Below, in pieces: positions 1 to 7,531 of a stretch of 64,000 nt of DNA. The notes below the pieces were generated by a model, which worked only from the letters and a program-made list of their open reading frames with translations, was not told the DNA's origin and made no database searches. The stretch is from Bog-950 sp046329535 (GTDB lineage: Bacteria; Bacteroidota; Bacteroidia; Chitinophagales; LD1). Location: assembly GCA_046329535.1 (NCBI GenBank), contig JAXLUN010000001.1:1-64000 (forward strand), in the 5' to 3' direction. A program made the position numbers and the translations under genes. The stretch's first letter is position 1, and the number at the start of each line of letters is the position of its first letter.

Positions 1-58
1 AATTTCATTTCAATTCAGAGTTTAAAACAGAAGCTCTGTAAATTATTTCCTGCTTGGA

Positions 59-89
59 TTTGAAAAATTAAACAACTCTTATACATTTG
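59..89 (+). promoter_or_regulatory. Bacteroidota-type promoter of the tRNA-Val gene
   Basis: TTTG at 59-62 and TACATTTG at 82-89 are separated by 19 bp, which fits the known Bacteroidota -33/-7 consensus (TTTG-N19-TAnnTTTG). The -7 element lies 20 bp upstream of the mature tRNA 5' end. The same TACATTTGC box occurs before amt and before the cassette-borne ATPase, so it is a usable promoter marker in this genome. Confidence 0.75.
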
Positions 90-108
90 CGCTCCGCAAG
101 GGCAAAAA

Positions 109-183
109 GGGAGCTTAGCTCAGCTGGTTCAGAGCATCTGCCTTACAAGCAGAGGGTCACAGGTTCGAACCCTGTAGCTCCCA
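109..183 (+). tRNA. tRNA-Val (anticodon TAC)
   Basis: The gene folds as a full cloverleaf. The acceptor arms GGGAGCT (109-115) and AGCTCCC (176-182) pair perfectly, with discriminator A at 183. The anticodon stem TCTGC/GCAGA encloses the loop CTTACAA, giving anticodon TAC (valine). The T arm contains the GGTTCGAACC core. The 3' CCA is not encoded (CA follows), so it would be added after transcription. It is a single gene with its own promoter and terminator. Confidence 0.95.
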
Positions 184-188
184 CAATC

Positions 189-220
189 AAGGGTTTCAGA
201 AATTTCTGAAACCCTTTTTT
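189..220. terminator. Rho-independent terminator after tRNA-Val
   Basis: A perfect 28-base palindrome (189-216, 14-bp arms built on AAGGGTTTCAGAAA) runs into a T tract to 220. It ends the tRNA transcript a few bases after the mature 3' end. The region 221-304 shows no further gene. Confidence 0.85.
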
Positions 221-304
221 ATTCCCCTCTTTCCCCAATTAATTCATATATCGTTCATTTTATCTTAACACATGGTTTCCACTTTTGCATTCAATAAAAA
301 TGCA

Positions 305-982
305 ATGAATAATAGCGAAATCAAAATACTGATAGTAGATGACGAGCCGGATATCCTTAATTTTCTGCGATACAATCTGGAGAAAGAAGATTACTGGGTT
401 TACACAGCTGCCAATGGTAACGATGCTTTAACTATAGCATTAAAAGTGATTCCCGATTTAATTATACTGGATGTCATGATGCCCGGCAAAAACGGCTTAG
501 AAACGTGCCGGGCACTGCGGGAGTTTCCAGCGTTCAGACATACGCCTATTGCCTTTTTAACGGCATTAAGCGAATCGGAGAGTGAGGCGGTTTGCCTGCG
601 CGTGGGTGCCAACGATTATATTACCAAACCTATTCGGCCTAAGTTACTGATGAGCCGGGTAGCTAATTTGTTGCGGCAGGGAGAATATGCAACGGCTACT
701 ACTTTTAAAGTAGGAAACCTGCTGGTTGACCGCGAACGTTATGAAGTAACCACCGATAAGCAGAAACTGGATTTACCCCGCAAGGAATTCGAACTGTTAA
801 GTTTGCTGATATCTAAACCCGGAAAAACCTATAGGAGGGAAGAGATTAGAAACACGGTTTGGAAAGATGAGGCTCTGACTGATGACCGAACTATTGATGT
901 ACATATCTATAAGCTGCGCGAAAAAATTGGTGAGCAATACATCAAAACGGTCAAAGGAATTGGCTACCGGCTGGATTACTAA
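305..982 (+). CDS. OmpR/PhoB-family response regulator
   Basis: A two-component response regulator: an N-terminal receiver domain controls a C-terminal winged-helix DNA-binding domain. Visible receiver features are the acidic pair D12-D13 (IVDDEP), the phospho-acceptor D56 in IILDVMMPG, and the conserved lysine in ITKPIRP. The output domain ends in the typical DVHIYKLREKIG...KGIGYRL segment. An in-frame ATG at 272 would add 11 unusual residues, so I chose the ATG at 305, where the family N-terminus begins. No histidine kinase is adjacent (a tRNA lies upstream, a surface protein downstream), so it is an orphan here and its signal is unknown. The length of about 225 residues is normal for the family. 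Confidence 0.88.
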   Translation: MNNSEIKILIVDDEPDILNFLRYNLEKEDYWVYTAANGNDALTIALKVIPDLIILDVMMPGKNGLETCRALREFPAFRHTPIAFLTALSESESEAVCLRVGANDYITKPIRPKLLMSRVANLLRQGEYATATTFKVGNLLVDRERYEVTTDKQKLDLPRKEFELLSLLISKPGKTYRREEIRNTVWKDEALTDDRTIDVHIYKLREKIGEQYIKTVKGIGYRLDY

Positions 983-1105
983 TTCGATTAAACGGATTCA
1001 GCCGGAGGAGGGTTCTATCCGGTCAAGGCAGATGTGTTCAATATTTCTTCGTACAGCTGCCGAAAAATATGGTAAGTTTGGCAGGTATTGAGCCGCTATT
1101 CAACC

Positions 1106-3661
1106 ATGCAAAAAATTACATCATTTCTGCGCTTTGTTTCTGTTTGTATAGGATTCTTACACAGTCATGTTTTGTGGGCTCAAACCATACACACCGGAGG
1201 CATTGTTAACTACTATACGGGTGTTTCTTCCATCAATTTTTGCGATAACAAAGTAACTGTAGATAACCCCAACGGTTTCACGGCCGGTAAGCGGGTTATT
1301 ATGATACAGATGCGCGGGGCAGAAATCAATACCTCTAATAATTATTCGTTTGGTGATATAACTGACTATAAAGGTTGCGGCAATTACGAGATACTTACCA
1401 TAAAAAGCGTAGCCGGAAACGTGATTGAGTTTACATACGTCATAGCGCGCAATTATGAAGTGGCCGGAAAGGTGCAACTGATATCGCTGGAAGAATACAA
1501 CACGCTGGTGATAGATTCTGCCTTACGAGCTAAGCCCTGGGATGGGGCCAGCGGAGGTATGATAGCGGTAAAAGCAGATACGATCATACTGAACGATTCC
1601 GTGACCGTTAAAGGGTTGGGCCTTCGGGGTGCTTTGATGGAAAATGATAATAACTCGCAGGCCTGCTACAACAGTGGTATTGGCGGGGCTACTGACTTTT
1701 ACTGCAGTACATTGAACTGCGGTGCGCCCAAAGGAGAAGGCATAGGCAATTCTACCTACGGATACGGCCGGGGGAAAAACGGCAACAGCGGTGGCGGTGG
1801 CGATGACCACAACACCGGTGGTGGCGGGGGCAGTAATTACGGAGCCGGAGGTAAGGGAGGAACCCGCACCAATGCCTCTCAGTTTTCGTGCCCGGGGCCT
1901 GCACCGGGCGAAGGGGGAGGAGCCCTGGCCTACAATACCACCAACAACAAAGTTTTTATGGGTGGAGGTGGAGGAGCCGGTGATGAAAATAATAATCAGG
2001 GTTCCAATGCCGGAAATGGCGGTGGTATTGTGCTGTTCATGGCCGATGTACTGGTAGGTAATGGCCGGAAGATAAATGCTAATGGCGACCGGGTAACTAC
2101 CGTAGCCAAGAGCGATGGGGCTTCAGGAGGCGGTGCCGGGGGAACAGTCTTGCTCTACGTTAATTCAGTGAGCGGTAGTTTAGAAGTAAATACCAACGGG
2201 GGAAATGGCGGTAACCTAACCAATGGCAACGACCCCGATTTTGGTTTCGGGCCGGGGGGGGGTGGAGGAGCCGGGGTATTATGGGTAAAACCCAATGCTG
2301 TTCCTGCCGGAATTACTTTAATAGATACAGGCGGTATCAATGGAAAAAGCGTGTATGCCCTGGGCACATCCATATGCCCCTATGGAACAACCAATGGAGC
2401 CTTACCCGGTCAGCCGGGGGGCAGTGTTACGGGGTTAACCTTAACCGAATCACTCACTCCGTTTGTCAAGATGACCTTAAGTGCCTGTTGCGATACCACC
2501 GTTTGTGCCGGCTCTTTCATTACCATGAGCGAAACCGACACGGCTACTTTTCCGCCCACGGTTACCTGGAGCAACGGGGCCACCACCAGTACTTTCACCG
2601 AGCAGGTTTTTACAACTACTGTATATACCGTTACCGTGACCGACCACCGTGGCTGCGGGCTGTTTAAAACCATGACGGCCACCGTACAGAATGCCATCCC
2701 CAACGTGAGCATTTGCTGCGATACGATAGTTTGTAACGGCAGCACCGTTACCTTTACCGTATCGGCACCATCTCAGTTACAGCTAACTTACAACTGGAGC
2801 AGCGGACAGCAAACATCCACCATTTCCACATCCATATCTTCCTCACAGGTATTTAATGTAACCGTTACCGACCAGAATGGCTGCTCGGTTGAGGAATCGG
2901 TGCAGGCTTTGGTTAATAATAATCCGCCACCCTTAACGGTTTGCTGCGATACGGTTGTCTGTTCGGGCAGTTCAGTTTCATTATCGGCCGTTTCAACTGT
3001 AGGTGGCTTAACCTATAACTGGAGTACCGGACAAAATACGGCTGATGTTATTCAGTCTGTTTCGGCTTCGCAAACTATTACGCTTACCGTTACCGATGTA
3101 AACGGTTGTGTCAATAACCAATCGGTGCAGGTGGTGGTGCCCTTGGTTACTACGGCTATAACGGCCATTCCCGATTCGGCTATTGCACTGGGGCAAAGTA
3201 TTCAATTGCTGGCTCAGGGCGATTCGTCATACACCTTCACCTGGTCACCGGCTTCGGGTTTAAATCATGCAGCCATCCGTAATCCGCTGGCTACGCCCGA
3301 TGTTACCACTCTCTACTGTGTAACCGTTTCGGATGTATATCACTGCACAGCCGATGCCTGCTACCGGGTAGAGCTGATATTACCCGATGTAAAGGTGCCC
3401 GATGCGTTTTCGCCTAATGCCGATGGAACGAATGATGTGTTGTCTATCTTCCCGCTAAAATTTGCCGATATTCTGGAAGTGAGAGTATACAACCGCTGGG
3501 GCGAAGTGATATTCTACTCTAAAGGCAACGGTGCCTGGGATGGTACCTACCAGAGCAAACCACAGCCCGAAGGGGCGTATGTATGTGAGGTGACTTACAC
3601 CAGCATACTGAACCCGGCTAAAACAAACCGGGTGATAAAAGATATTCTGTTACTTCGGTAA
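1106..3661 (+). CDS. Large secreted glycine-rich protein with type B (gliding-associated) C-terminal domain
   Basis: A probable cell-surface protein exported by the T9SS. The ATG at 1106 gives a good signal peptide ending ...SHVLWAQ; the TTG at 1088 is unlikely. A beta-rich N-terminal part (about 25-210) leads into a Gly/Asn-rich stretch (about 220-430). Three repeats of about 80 residues follow, each opening with a CCDT.VC.GS motif and containing a W..G core as in PKD/Ig-like folds. The C-terminus (PDAFSPNADGTND...YNRWGE...WDGTYQ) is the gliding motility-associated type B sorting domain known from SprB-like proteins. It stands alone, followed by a convergent gene. Adhesion or motility is inferred; no enzyme motif is visible. 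Confidence 0.85.
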   Translation: MQKITSFLRFVSVCIGFLHSHVLWAQTIHTGGIVNYYTGVSSINFCDNKVTVDNPNGFTAGKRVIMIQMRGAEINTSNNYSFGDITDYKGCGNYEILTIKSVAGNVIEFTYVIARNYEVAGKVQLISLEEYNTLVIDSALRAKPWDGASGGMIAVKADTIILNDSVTVKGLGLRGALMENDNNSQACYNSGIGGATDFYCSTLNCGAPKGEGIGNSTYGYGRGKNGNSGGGGDDHNTGGGGGSNYGAGGKGGTRTNASQFSCPGPAPGEGGGALAYNTTNNKVFMGGGGGAGDENNNQGSNAGNGGGIVLFMADVLVGNGRKINANGDRVTTVAKSDGASGGGAGGTVLLYVNSVSGSLEVNTNGGNGGNLTNGNDPDFGFGPGGGGGAGVLWVKPNAVPAGITLIDTGGINGKSVYALGTSICPYGTTNGALPGQPGGSVTGLTLTESLTPFVKMTLSACCDTTVCAGSFITMSETDTATFPPTVTWSNGATTSTFTEQVFTTTVYTVTVTDHRGCGLFKTMTATVQNAIPNVSICCDTIVCNGSTVTFTVSAPSQLQLTYNWSSGQQTSTISTSISSSQVFNVTVTDQNGCSVEESVQALVNNNPPPLTVCCDTVVCSGSSVSLSAVSTVGGLTYNWSTGQNTADVIQSVSASQTITLTVTDVNGCVNNQSVQVVVPLVTTAITAIPDSAIALGQSIQLLAQGDSSYTFTWSPASGLNHAAIRNPLATPDVTTLYCVTVSDVYHCTADACYRVELILPDVKVPDAFSPNADGTNDVLSIFPLKFADILEVRVYNRWGEVIFYSKGNGAWDGTYQSKPQPEGAYVCEVTYTSILNPAKTNRVIKDILLLR

Positions 3662-3665
3662 GCGG

Positions 3666-4379
3666 TCAGGAGGCTTGCTTCAGCGCCTTGGTTTTTGGCA
3701 TCTTCAATTGCCGGGCGGCATGCAGCTCCTTCTTAATAATTTTCGAAATTTCTTTAGCGCGGTTTACTACCATAAAGTGTGTGCCGCCTTTTATCCAAAT
3801 GGCATCTTTAATATAGAAGTGCGGAAAAATACGGTCGCGGGTGCCGTGTATGTGAATCAGGTTTTCGGGTACCTCTTCGTTTTTCCAGTGTATGACCTGG
3901 TCTACCGCCCATTCGTTAAACTCTACGTCCACCTCTTTAATCATTTCGTCTATCAGTTCAAATTCCTGCGTGGTGAGTTTGCCCAGAAACCACTTAATCC
4001 AGAACCGAAACTCTATAACCAGTTTGCCGGGCACCAGCCGGTGAAATTTGAGTGAGTTTAAAAACAACAGTTTCAGCGGGCGCTCGTGGTAGGTTTTAAT
4101 GCTCGATATCAGAATGGTTTTATGCGGGTTTACCAGCTTAGCCAGTTCCATCGCTACTATACCGCCAAAGGACATGCCTATGAGCACCGGCCGCGTATCT
4201 TTCTTAATTTGCGGAAGCAGTTTCCTGACATACTGCTGCAGGGGTTCGCGGGCACTATGCCGCGGCCATTGCAGGTGCACCACTTCATATCCGGCCAGGT
4301 CCAGGTTTTGGAAAATAAGGTCATTGGCCCCCACACCGGGTATTAAATAAATCGTTTGGGTTATACCGCTCTGTTCCAT
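3666..4379 (-). CDS. Alpha/beta hydrolase
   Basis: A 237-residue single-domain alpha/beta-fold hydrolase. The nucleophile elbow is GMSFGG (Ser70). The acid is probably the Asp in GTRDRIFP, and the histidine lies in GGTHFMVVNRA near residue 205, so the triad is complete. There is no signal peptide, so it is probably cytoplasmic. It is transcribed divergently from the acyltransferase gene at 4430 (about 50 bp between starts), which suggests a shared control region and perhaps a lipid or acyl-ester substrate. The substrate cannot be read from the sequence. Confidence 0.8.
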   Translation of the reverse strand: MEQSGITQTIYLIPGVGANDLIFQNLDLAGYEVVHLQWPRHSAREPLQQYVRKLLPQIKKDTRPVLIGMSFGGIVAMELAKLVNPHKTILISSIKTYHERPLKLLFLNSLKFHRLVPGKLVIEFRFWIKWFLGKLTTQEFELIDEMIKEVDVEFNEWAVDQVIHWKNEEVPENLIHIHGTRDRIFPHFYIKDAIWIKGGTHFMVVNRAKEISKIIKKELHAARQLKMPKTKALKQAS

Positions 4380-4429
4380 AAGTTTTCGAAATTAGAATTT
4401 ACCTTTACCCAACAAAATTCATTATCCAC

Positions 4430-5323
4430 ATGGCCCGCCAGTCTGAAACAAAAAAGAAACACCATAAGTTTCACTTCATTGCTCCGTCCAAAACTTTTGT
4501 GCGCAGTTTTATGGCTCCGTTCAAGTTCTATTTTGCTCCGCAGTTTTACGGCCTGCAGGAGCTGGATGTTTCCCGGCCGGCATTGTATGTAACCAACCAC
4601 ACTATTCTGGGCGTGCACGATGGTTTTCCGTTTGCCACCGAATTGTATTTACGCAAAGGAGTAATGTTGCGTGCCCTGGCCGACAGCAATCATTTTAAGA
4701 TACCTATCTGGCGCGACTGGATTACCGAGCGCCTGGGAGTGGTGGAAGCTTCGCGGGCCAATTGCCATGAGTTGATGAAGATGAAGGAAAACCTGCTGGT
4801 GTTTCCGGGCGGCACGCGCGAGATATGCAAAAAGCGCGGAGAGGAATATGTGCTGAAATGGAGCGACCGCAAAGGCTTTGTGCGCCTGGCCATGCAGCAT
4901 GGTTATGATATTATTCCCGTAGCGGCTGTTGGGGGCGAAGAGACCTATACTATTATAGAAGATGCCAACGATATGCTGAACACCCCCTTTGGTAAATTTC
5001 TCACCTTTATAGGCGTGTCGGAAAAGTATTTTAAAAACGGAGAGCTGATGCCCCCGGTGGTGCGCGGCATTGGCGATACTATCTTTCCGCGCCCGGCTAA
5101 ATTGTATTTTAGTTTTGGCCAACGCATTGCTACCGCCCGCTATCAGGCTAAGTGGGAAGATGAAAAAGCCCAGAACCTGATTAAGAAAAAGGTAGAGGCG
5201 GCCCTCTACCGGCAGTTTGGTGAATTGTTTGCCATACGCGACCAAGACACCGACCGCAGCAAGTGGCGCAGGTTTTTGAATATGAAAAAGCCGGTGGCCC
5301 CTAAAAAAAAGGCCGGTAAATAA
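4430..5323 (+). CDS. Lysophospholipid/DGAT-type acyltransferase
   Basis: A member of the glycerolipid acyltransferase superfamily that transfers acyl groups to a lipid acceptor at the inner membrane. The catalytic block is TNHTILGVHDGFP (about 54-66). The spacing from NH to D resembles the DGAT-like branch more than classical PlsC (HX4D). The second block LLVFPGGTRE (about 122-131) matches the FPGGxRE motif of the DGAT2/MGAT group. The C-terminus is lysine-rich and ends PKKKAGK. It is divergent from the hydrolase at 3666-4379. The exact acceptor is unknown. Confidence 0.8.
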   Translation: MARQSETKKKHHKFHFIAPSKTFVRSFMAPFKFYFAPQFYGLQELDVSRPALYVTNHTILGVHDGFPFATELYLRKGVMLRALADSNHFKIPIWRDWITERLGVVEASRANCHELMKMKENLLVFPGGTREICKKRGEEYVLKWSDRKGFVRLAMQHGYDIIPVAAVGGEETYTIIEDANDMLNTPFGKFLTFIGVSEKYFKNGELMPPVVRGIGDTIFPRPAKLYFSFGQRIATARYQAKWEDEKAQNLIKKKVEAALYRQFGELFAIRDQDTDRSKWRRFLNMKKPVAPKKKAGK

Positions 5324-5384
5324 TTTTACCGCAAAGGGGGCGGGTGTTTCAGAACCGTTTTAAAAGGAGAGGAGGGCGCAAACC

Positions 5385-6371
5385 TTACACCTCTACCTCC
5401 ACTTTCATGGTGCCTGTTTCGCTGCTTTCGTTTTGTATCACCAGATATTTTTTATCGCTGCTCCAGCCCAGTTCGCTGGCGGTGAGTTGCCGCTGGCTGG
5501 TAGGCGTTATGGCTATAGAAAAAGCAGGTGCCGTGCCGGCTTCATCGCTGAAGCCTGCCTTCAGGGTAACGCTGGCGGTGCTGGTGTTTTCTAATTTGAT
5601 GCCGGTGTTGGCCCCTATTTCATTTAGCTGAGCCTGGCTTAGGTCCACGGTTTTTACCATTTCCGGATTGATAGTCACATCTTCCTTATACGACTCACCC
5701 GTTTGGTTTCTAAGCAGGCTCAGGTCCCAAAACTGTTCCGTATCCAGCGGTGAATTACGATTCGCGTACATCAAACGCCCCAGGTTGCCATACATCCCCA
5801 CGGCACAGGCTTTTCGCTGCTCTTCCAGTAACATGGCCTGCATGGTAATGCTTATTTCATCGCCCGTTTGTGCCAGGCGCACCGCCTCTATGGTATTATA
5901 AAAACTCAGCACGGTGGCGCTGAGCGTAACCAGCAGGGGCTGTGTGGTAAAAGTAGCCAGCTTTTCGGCCAGGGTTTGCACAGCCGAAATGCGCTGCTCG
6001 TATGTGCCGGTTTGAAAAGGTGCCCGCTTGTTGGGGAAAATACTGCGCTCGTTCGGGCTGTCTTCCGGAAAAATGTAGCGCACCGTGCCCTCCCAGGTTC
6101 TTATTTCGGTGTTCAGCTGTTCCAGCATGCCTTCAATGCTCAGCGTGCTTCCCTTGTGCGTGCCTTCGGCTCCTTTCCAGGCGGCATAAATGTTTTGAAA
6201 CGCCAGATTAAGCGGGGCATAATCATCGCGCAGCGGAATAATAGCCGCTTCGGTATTGGCTGCCGCCACCAGTTTACCGTAATGGTCAAGCGATAGGGAA
6301 AGCATTTTTTTGAAGTTGTCGCGGGTTTGAACTTCAAACGTGTTACTGGTAAAAATCCAATTCGTTGCCAT
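5385..6371 (-). CDS. Hypothetical protein (about 328 aa)
   Basis: Not recognised. The ATG at 6371 (MATNWIFTSN) is chosen. Reading further upstream runs into the 41-bp tandem repeats and gives only translated repeat, so the apparent longer frame is artificial. The protein has no signal peptide or membrane segment. The N-terminal two thirds look alpha-helical (NFKKMLSLSLDHYGKL, QRISAVQTLAEKLATF). The last 100 residues look beta-rich and may form a small Ig-like domain (SVTLKAGFSDEAGTAPAF ... MKVEVEV). It converges on the acyltransferase gene. No function is proposed. Confidence 0.7.
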   Translation of the reverse strand: MATNWIFTSNTFEVQTRDNFKKMLSLSLDHYGKLVAAANTEAAIIPLRDDYAPLNLAFQNIYAAWKGAEGTHKGSTLSIEGMLEQLNTEIRTWEGTVRYIFPEDSPNERSIFPNKRAPFQTGTYEQRISAVQTLAEKLATFTTQPLLVTLSATVLSFYNTIEAVRLAQTGDEISITMQAMLLEEQRKACAVGMYGNLGRLMYANRNSPLDTEQFWDLSLLRNQTGESYKEDVTINPEMVKTVDLSQAQLNEIGANTGIKLENTSTASVTLKAGFSDEAGTAPAFSIAITPTSQRQLTASELGWSSDKKYLVIQNESSETGTMKVEVEV

Positions 6372-6428
6372 AGCTTTTTTTGTTTTAAAGTGATGAAATA
6401 TAGCGCTGTATGAATCAGAAGGTCTGGT

Positions 6429-6760
6429 TTCCACGGACTGAAAAGACTGCGATCCATTGCTTCCGTGGCTTCCACGGATTGAAAAGACTGCGATCCATTG
6501 CTTCCGTGGCTTCCACGGATTGAAAGGACTGCGATCCATTGGTTCCGTGGCTTCCACGGACTGAAAGGACTGCGATCCATTGGTTCCGTGGCTTCCACGG
6601 ACTGAAAGGACTGCGATCCATTGGTTCCGTGGCTTCCACGGACTGAAAGGACTGCGATCTATTGGTTCCGTGGCTTCCACGGACTGAAAGGACTGCGATC
6701 CATTGGCTCCGTGGCTTCCACGGACTGAAAGGACTGCGATCCATTGGTTCCGTGGCTTCC
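6429..6760. repeat. 41-bp tandem repeat array (8 units) with hairpins
   Basis: Eight near-identical units begin at 6429, 6470, 6511, 6552, 6593, 6634, 6675 and 6716, an exact 41-bp period. At every junction TCCGTGG-CTT-CCACGGA forms a perfect 7-bp stem with a 3-base loop. The sequence between hairpins is also conserved, with few substitutions. Because 41 is not a multiple of three, each frame is read in turn and long spurious open frames arise. The array sits directly upstream of the 5385-6371 gene, so it may act in its 5' region. Confidence 0.9.
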
Positions 6761-6853
6761 AAACCCCTGCTTTCAAATAACGTATGGCATAGGTAGACAA
6801 CCCGAGGCAGGCATAAAATAGCAAATTTGATATTTGTTTTTAGCCAATAAAGT

Positions 6854-7087
6854 TTACAGCAGCCCTAGCTTTTCAGCTTTTACCAGGGCGCAGGTAATGG
6901 TGGGAGCCCCCAGTTTGCAAATCACTTTTCTAAGGTCTTTTCGAACGGTGCTATCGGATTTAAAAATTTTAGCTGCAATCTGGGCTACCGTAAGCCCGCG
7001 TGAATAAAGCCTGAGCACCGTTATTTCACGCTCGGTCAGGGGCTTTCCCCTGAGTCCATCAAAAGGGTCGTAGTGGTGCCGGGCCAT
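6854..7087 (-). CDS. Small LuxR/GerE-type helix-turn-helix protein
   Basis: A 77-residue protein consisting almost only of a LuxR-type DNA-binding domain. LTEREITVLRLYSRGLT and the recognition part IAAKIFKSDSTVRKDLRKV match the family pattern (usual form: LTxREhEVLxLhAxGhSxxEIAxxLxhSxxTVxxH), with KDL in place of the usual KxHL. There is no receiver or sensor domain, so it is a stand-alone regulator or an adaptor. The ATG at 7087 is chosen; one at 7138 would add 17 hydrophobic residues (HILVILFYAY), which could alternatively be a membrane anchor. Its target is unknown. Confidence 0.7.
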   Translation of the reverse strand: MARHHYDPFDGLRGKPLTEREITVLRLYSRGLTVAQIAAKIFKSDSTVRKDLRKVICKLGAPTITCALVKAEKLGLL

Positions 7088-7138
7088 TTTATACGCATAA
7101 AAAAGAATTACTAAGATATGTGGATATTCTCGCAGCAA

Positions 7139-7531
7139 AAACTTTTTGATGTGTTTTTTTAAGAGAATGCCATCGAAATGTTAAAAACGATACAGATAGA
7201 AACAGATGTTACAAGTAAAAACTGGTATCATACGGCCTTTTTAAGCACCCGGCATAGGCTATCAACAGCTTTTCAGCGCCTGTTAGTATATTTTTATAGA
7301 CTACCTACTCCAATATGCTGTTTACCTAAACTATTGAAAAGCAGCTACTTAAAATTTGACTTGTTAAAAACGTAATTTCGCTGACTTATTTTTATCATTT
7401 TACTGACAATTTTTTGACATTGGGTATACAATGTGCTAATATCGCGCAAAAATTACAAGGCACAGCTTGTTTGACAAACCGGCCTCCGCCACGTAATTTA
7501 CACGAAACGAGCTTTTTACAACTGAATATAT
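7139..7531. other. Intergenic region between HTH gene and giant adhesin
   Basis: No convincing gene is seen. The region is A+T-rich. It must hold the divergent promoters of the small HTH gene and the adhesin gene at 7532, but I see no clear TAnnTTTG box. Confidence 0.5.
7417..7434. promoter_or_regulatory. Palindrome upstream of the adhesin gene, possible operator
   Basis: ACATTG-GGTATA-CAATGT is an 18-base dyad with perfect 6-bp arms, about 100 bp before the adhesin start and directly after a T run with TTTTTTG. The size and symmetry suit a dimeric regulator. That it is an operator is inference. Confidence 0.3.

Noticed and set aside
1523..2373. Several open frames opposite or inside the Gly-rich region of the first T9SS protein
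   Set aside because: They arise from GGN-rich codons, which give proline- or alanine-rich shadows without stops.
5314..5331. 7-bp hairpin CGGTAAA/TTTACCG at the acyltransferase stop as a terminator
   Set aside because: Weak stem overlapping the stop codon and no T tract.
6429..6760. 41-bp repeats as a CRISPR array
   Set aside because: The whole 41-bp unit is conserved; there are no variable spacers and no cas genes nearby.
6372..6824. N-terminal extension of the 5385-6371 protein through the repeats
   Set aside because: The repeat translates freely in several frames because its period is not a multiple of three; the natural start MATNWIF lies after it.
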